64,000 nucleotides of DNA from Streptomyces geranii (GTDB taxonomy: Bacteria; Actinomycetota; Actinomycetes; Streptomycetales; Streptomycetaceae), in NCBI RefSeq assembly GCF_002954775.1, contig NZ_PJME01000014.1, positions 141,795-205,794 on the forward strand, read 5' to 3'. Position 1 is the first letter of the stretch, and each line of letters starts with the position of its first letter. The notes beneath the pieces were generated by a model that worked only from the letters and a program-made list of their open reading frames with translations, did not search any database and was not told the origin of the DNA. Of this stretch, positions 61,166 to 64,000 are shown one piece after another. The translations under genes were made by a program, and so were the position numbers.

Positions 61166-61905
61166 ACGCCGCGCCCGCCGACCAGATCCGCCTTCTCGAC
61201 GTCCAGTCCCTCGACGTTCGCCTCCAGCAGCTCACGCACAAGCGCAAGTCGCTGCCCGAGCACGCCGAGATCGAGTCGCTGACCAAGGACCTCACCCAGC
61301 TGCGCGACCTGCTGGTGGCGTCGACGACCGAGGAGAGCGACTGCGCCCGCGAGCAGACCAAGGCCGAGCAGGACGTGGACCAGGTGCGCCAGCGCGCCAC
61401 CCGCGACCAGCAGCGCCTGGACTCCGGCGCCGTCAGCTCGTCCAAGGACCTGGAGAACCTGCAGCGCGAGATCGTCTCCCTCGCCAAGCGGCAGGGCGAC
61501 CTGGAGGACGTCGTCCTTGAGGTCATGGAGCGCCGTGAGTCCGCCCAGGAGCGGGTCGCCGAGCTGACCGAGCGGGTCGGCGCCGTCCAGGGCAAGATCG
61601 ACGACGCGACGGCGCGGCGCGAGGCGGCGTACGAGACCCTCGACGGCGAGGGCGCCACGGTGACCAAGGAGCGCGCGGTCATCGCGGGTTCGGTCCCCGA
61701 GGACCTCCTCAAGCTGTACGACAAGCTGCGCGCGCAGCAGGGCGGCGTCGGCGCCGCGCGCCTCTACCAGCGCCGCTGCGAGGGCTGCCGCCTGGAGCTG
61801 AACATCACCGAGGTCAACGAGGTGAAGGCGGCGGCTCCGGACGCCGTACTGCGCTGCGAGAACTGCCGCCGCATCCTGGTGCGTACGTCGGAGTCGGGTC
61901 TCTAG
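61162..61905 (+). CDS. Coiled-coil zinc ribbon protein, probable CTG start
   Basis: 247 residues. A long coiled coil (about 10-185; R-Q-R-A-T-R-D-Q-Q-R-L-D-S, L-E-N-L-Q-R-E-I-V-S-L) ends in a C4 zinc ribbon (C-E-G-C-R-L-E-L-N-I and C-E-N-C-R-R-I-L). The family sits next to Nif3 genes in Actinobacteria. Coding similarity begins right at L-N-A-A-P-A-D-Q-I-R-L-L-D-V-Q. The only codon there is CTG at 61162, in a CTGA overlap with the Nif3 stop and with GGGAG 7 bases upstream. The next possible start, GTG 61315, would lose 51 conserved-looking residues. Confidence 0.85.
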   Translation: MNAAPADQIRLLDVQSLDVRLQQLTHKRKSLPEHAEIESLTKDLTQLRDLLVASTTEESDCAREQTKAEQDVDQVRQRATRDQQRLDSGAVSSSKDLENLQREIVSLAKRQGDLEDVVLEVMERRESAQERVAELTERVGAVQGKIDDATARREAAYETLDGEGATVTKERAVIAGSVPEDLLKLYDKLRAQQGGVGAARLYQRRCEGCRLELNITEVNEVKAAAPDAVLRCENCRRILVRTSESGL

Positions 61906-61948
61906 ACCCACGAACGGATAGCCAACGGGTAGCTAAGGAGCTTGTGGC

Positions 61949-63154
61949 GTGCGGGAGTTCATCGTCGAGGCGGACGGCGGTTCCCGGGGCAACCCGGGAC
62001 CCGCGGGCTACGGTTCGGTCGTCATCGACGCGGCCACGGGCGAGACACTGGCGGAGACGGCCGAGTACATCGGCGTCGCCACGAACAACGTCGCTGAGTA
62101 CCGGGGCCTGATCGCCGGCCTGCGCGCGGCCCACGAACTGGACCCGACCGCCGCGATCCGGGTCCGGATGGACTCCAAGCTGGTCGTCGAGCAGATGTCG
62201 GGCCGCTGGCAGATCAAGCACCCGGCCATGAAGCCGCTGGCGGCGGAGGCCGCCATGGTGTTCCCGGTCGTGCAGGTGACGTACGAGTGGATCCCGCGCG
62301 AGCAGAACAAGCACGCGGACAGGCTCGCCAACGAGGCGATGGACGCGGGCAAGCGCGGCGAACAATGGATCGCGGGCTCAGGCCGGCAACCCAAGGGGCG
62401 CGAGGAACTGCGCGACCAGCCCCCACCGGCCGCAACCGCGACGACTACCGCTGAGGCGAAAGCCGAAGCCGACGCCCGCGCCGCAGGCAAAGTAGCCACC
62501 CCCCGCACAGGTTGGGCCCCCGCGGACATGGGCGCCCCCGCCACCTTCGTACTGCTCCGCCACGGCGAAACCCCCCTCACCCCCCAGAAACGCTTCTCGG
62601 GCAGCGGCGGCACGGACCCGTCCCTCTCGGACGTGGGCCGGGACCAGGCCGAGCGGGCGGCGGCGTCGCTGGCCGTGCGCGGCACGATCGAGGCGATCGT
62701 CGCGTCCCCCCTGACCCGCACCCGCCAGACCGCCGCCGCCGTCGCGACCCGCCTCGGCCTCGACGTGACGATCGACGACGGCCTGCGCGAGACGGACTTC
62801 GGCGCGTGGGAGGGCCTGACCTTCGGCGAGGTGCGCGAGCGCTACCCGGACGACATGAACACCTGGCTGGCCGACCCGGAGGCCGAACCGACCGGCGGCG
62901 GCGAGAGCTTCGCGGCGACCGCACGCCGGATGGCGGTCACCCGCGACAAGCTGGTGGCGGCGTACGCGGGCCGTACGGTCCTGCTGGTCACCCACGTGAC
63001 CCCGATCAAGACCCTGGTCCGGCTGGCCCTGGGCGCCCCGCCCGAGTCCCTGTTCCGCATGGAACTCTCGGCGGCCTCACTGTCGACGGTGGCGTACTTC
63101 GCGGACGGCAACGCGAGCGTACGACTGTTCAACGACACGTCCCACCTGCGCTGA
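61949..63154 (+). CDS. Bifunctional RNase H / acid phosphatase
   Basis: 401 residues, Rv2228c-type fusion. RNase HI domain: V-E-A-D-G-G-S-R-G-N-P-G-P-A-G-Y-G (Asp), N-N-V-A-E-Y (Glu), R-M-D-S-K-L-V (Asp), H-A-D-R-L-A-N (Asp). A linker (about 145-195) contains a Streptomyces repeat (bases 62393-62421). The phosphatase domain has L-L-R-H-G-E-T, T-R-T-R-Q-T-A, E-T-D-F-G-A-W-E-G-L and V-T-H-V-T-P-I. GTG start, AAGGAG 8 bases upstream. It removes RNA from hybrids and has alpha-ribazole-phosphatase-like activity in relatives. Confidence 0.9.
   Translation: MREFIVEADGGSRGNPGPAGYGSVVIDAATGETLAETAEYIGVATNNVAEYRGLIAGLRAAHELDPTAAIRVRMDSKLVVEQMSGRWQIKHPAMKPLAAEAAMVFPVVQVTYEWIPREQNKHADRLANEAMDAGKRGEQWIAGSGRQPKGREELRDQPPPAATATTTAEAKAEADARAAGKVATPRTGWAPADMGAPATFVLLRHGETPLTPQKRFSGSGGTDPSLSDVGRDQAERAAASLAVRGTIEAIVASPLTRTRQTAAAVATRLGLDVTIDDGLRETDFGAWEGLTFGEVRERYPDDMNTWLADPEAEPTGGGESFAATARRMAVTRDKLVAAYAGRTVLLVTHVTPIKTLVRLALGAPPESLFRMELSAASLSTVAYFADGNASVRLFNDTSHLR
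62393..62421. repeat. Streptomyces interspersed repeat (copy B), inside a gene
   Basis: Same 29 bases as 52492-52520, but here in frame in the RNase H/phosphatase linker, where it encodes P-K-G-R-E-E-L-R-D-Q. Confidence 0.75.
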
Positions 63155-63167
63155 GCCGCGCCACCAC

Positions 63168-63797
63168 CTACTTGAGGGCGGCTGCCTCGCGGGCCAGCGC
63201 CTCGACCCGACCCCAGTCGCGGGCGGCGACGGCATCCGCAGGAAGCATCCAACTCCCGCCCACACAGGCGACGTTGGGCAACGCGAGGTAGTCGGGTGCG
63301 TTGGCGGGCCCGATCCCCCCGGTCGGGCAGAACCGGGCCTGGGGGAGCGGCCCGGACAGCGACTTCAGATAGGCGGTCCCGCCGGCGGCCTGCGCCGGAA
63401 AGAACTTCATCTCCGACACGCCGCGCTCCAACAGCGCCACGACCTCCGAGGCCGTGGACACCCCCGGCAGGAACGGCACCCCGGACGCCCGCATCGACTC
63501 CAGCAGTACGTCGGTCCAGCCCGGGCTGACGAGAAAGCGCGCCCCGGCCGCCAGCACGTCGGACACCTGCGCGGGCGAGATGACGGTCCCGGCGCCGACC
63601 ACGGCGCCCGGCACCTCGTCGGCGATGGCCCGAACGGCGTCCAGGGCGACAGGCGTACGCAGGGTGACCTCAATGGCGGGCAGCCCCCCGGCGACGAGCG
63701 CCCGGGCGAGCGGCACGGCATCGCCCAACTCCTCGACGACGACCACGGGGATGACGGGGGCGAGATCGAGGACGGAGGGGGCGGGTGAGGCGCTCAT
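63168..63797 (-). CDS. eda: KDPG/KHG aldolase
   Basis: 209 residues. Schiff-base Lys in S-E-M-K-F-F-P-A (about 133) with Glu in I-E-V-T-L-R-T (about 44) and the phosphate loop C-P-T-G-G-I (about 160). It cleaves 2-keto-3-deoxy-6-phosphogluconate to pyruvate and glyceraldehyde-3-phosphate. Two inverted repeats lie just upstream. No Entner-Doudoroff partner gene is in view. Confidence 0.9.
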   Translation of the reverse strand: MSASPAPSVLDLAPVIPVVVVEELGDAVPLARALVAGGLPAIEVTLRTPVALDAVRAIADEVPGAVVGAGTVISPAQVSDVLAAGARFLVSPGWTDVLLESMRASGVPFLPGVSTASEVVALLERGVSEMKFFPAQAAGGTAYLKSLSGPLPQARFCPTGGIGPANAPDYLALPNVACVGGSWMLPADAVAARDWGRVEALAREAAALK

Positions 63798-63816
63798 GCC
63801 TCACATCCTGCCGAGC

Positions 63817-63854
63817 CTTTGCGTGACATGCAAAGGACGTTGCACATGTTGCAA
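63817..63854. promoter_or_regulatory. Two inverted repeats in the eda promoter
   Basis: CTTTGC-N7-GCAAAG (63817-63835) and TTGCA-N5-TGCAA (63840-63854) sit within 60 bases upstream of the eda start. TTGCA/TGCAA arms are common for IclR and GntR family regulators in Actinobacteria. Confidence 0.6.
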
Positions 63855-63873
63855 TGCGACCAGGTCGTCCACC

Positions 63874-64000
63874 TAGGTCGTGTCCGCAAAGTGGTTGGCG
63901 CGTTGGTCTGTTCGTGGTGCGTCGTCATGAGCTGACTGATCAGGCATGGGCAGTGATCGAGCCGCTGCTGGTTCCGCCTCGGATGGGACGGCCGGTGCGG
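63874..64000 (+). mobile_element. Left end of an IS5-type insertion sequence (cut by window edge)
   Basis: The segment TAGGTCGTGTCCGCAAAG looks like a terminal inverted repeat and is followed at once by the transposase start. The right end lies outside. Confidence 0.65.
63917..64000 (+). CDS. IS5 family transposase, N-terminal fragment
   Basis: GTG start; the first 28 residues read R-R-H-E-L-T-D-Q-A-W-A-V-I-E-P-L-L-V-P, which is the standard opening of IS5-type (DUF4096/InsA-like) transposases. Open to the window edge, so only the N-terminus is visible and the catalytic DDE part is not. Confidence 0.8.
   Translation, partial: MRRHELTDQAWAVIEPLLVPPRMGRPVR

Overview
The window is typical Streptomyces chromosome. 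It has very high GC with strong G/C at third codon positions, many GTG and some TTG starts, 4-bp GTGA stop/start overlaps, and families common in that genus: HTH-DUF5753 plus DUF397, Ser/Thr kinases with extracellular tails, a class F sortase, SLT transglycosylase, F420-type oxidoreductase, and bifunctional RNase H/acid phosphatase. I see no prophage, CRISPR array, tRNA or rRNA. The only mobile element is the left end of an IS5-type element cut by the right edge. The left edge cuts an MFS exporter gene.

Layout. 1-8.2 kb: MFS-MarR fusion (partial), GNAT acetyltransferase, two conserved hypotheticals, DUF1992, FHA protein, O-methyltransferase, metallophosphoesterase, and a GT87/PAP2 fusion. 8.2-12.0 kb: squalene/phytoene synthase family protein, CYP125-type steroid P450 and a divergent FadA5-type thiolase. 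12.1-15.4 kb: HTH-DUF5753/DUF397 pair and a Ser/Thr kinase with a peptidoglycan-binding tail. 15.5-21.1 kb: ribose-type ABC importer with a LacI regulator, divergent from a GH125 alpha-mannosidase, with three identical LacI boxes. 21.1-28.2 kb: two-component system, small surface protein, class F sortase, PQQ-propeller Ser/Thr kinase, SH3-like small protein and an unlisted 57-aa partner. 28.8-30.1 kb: DUF1275 protein and SLT lytic transglycosylase. 30.4-36.4 kb: a cobalamin riboswitch followed by a five-gene operon (secreted alpha/alpha-toroid protein, SCO2322-family protein, ECF T, double ATPase and S components), read as vitamin B12 uptake. 37.2-44.6 kb: MBL hydrolase, aldehyde dehydrogenase, 3Fe-4S ferredoxin, KstR-like regulator, then a coupled GT4/methyltransferase/toroid operon. 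45.0-48.7 kb: an undescribed-looking three-gene operon (membrane-anchored binding-protein-like, binding-protein plus VWA lipoprotein, membrane-anchored cytosolic protein). 48.7-55.2 kb: F420-type oxidoreductase, membrane protein, amidase, methyltransferase, MFS exporter with an extra beta domain, and a decayed two-component pair. 55.5-58.6 kb: steroid-type MaoC hydratase, Zn alcohol dehydrogenase and SDR operon. 58.6-63.8 kb: housekeeping genes (Nif3-like, CTG-start zinc ribbon protein, RNase H/phosphatase, KDPG aldolase).

The strongest theme is a dispersed steroid side-chain gene set. The KstR-like regulator near 40.5 kb has a recognition half-helix nearly identical to mycobacterial KstR. 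Palindromes fitting TnnAACnnGTTnnA lie in front of the CYP125/thiolase pair, the MBL/aldehyde dehydrogenase-ferredoxin pair, the kstR/GT4 gap and the MaoC-ADH-SDR operon. Three of these promoters, plus the F420 oxidoreductase promoter, also carry a second inverted repeat, CTGACG-N3-CGTCAG, whose regulator is not evident here. The second theme is the B12-riboswitch operon, where the toroid protein and the SCO2322 protein may be a split bacterial counterpart of two-domain intrinsic factor. All functional calls are from reading the sequence and remembered family motifs; no search was run.
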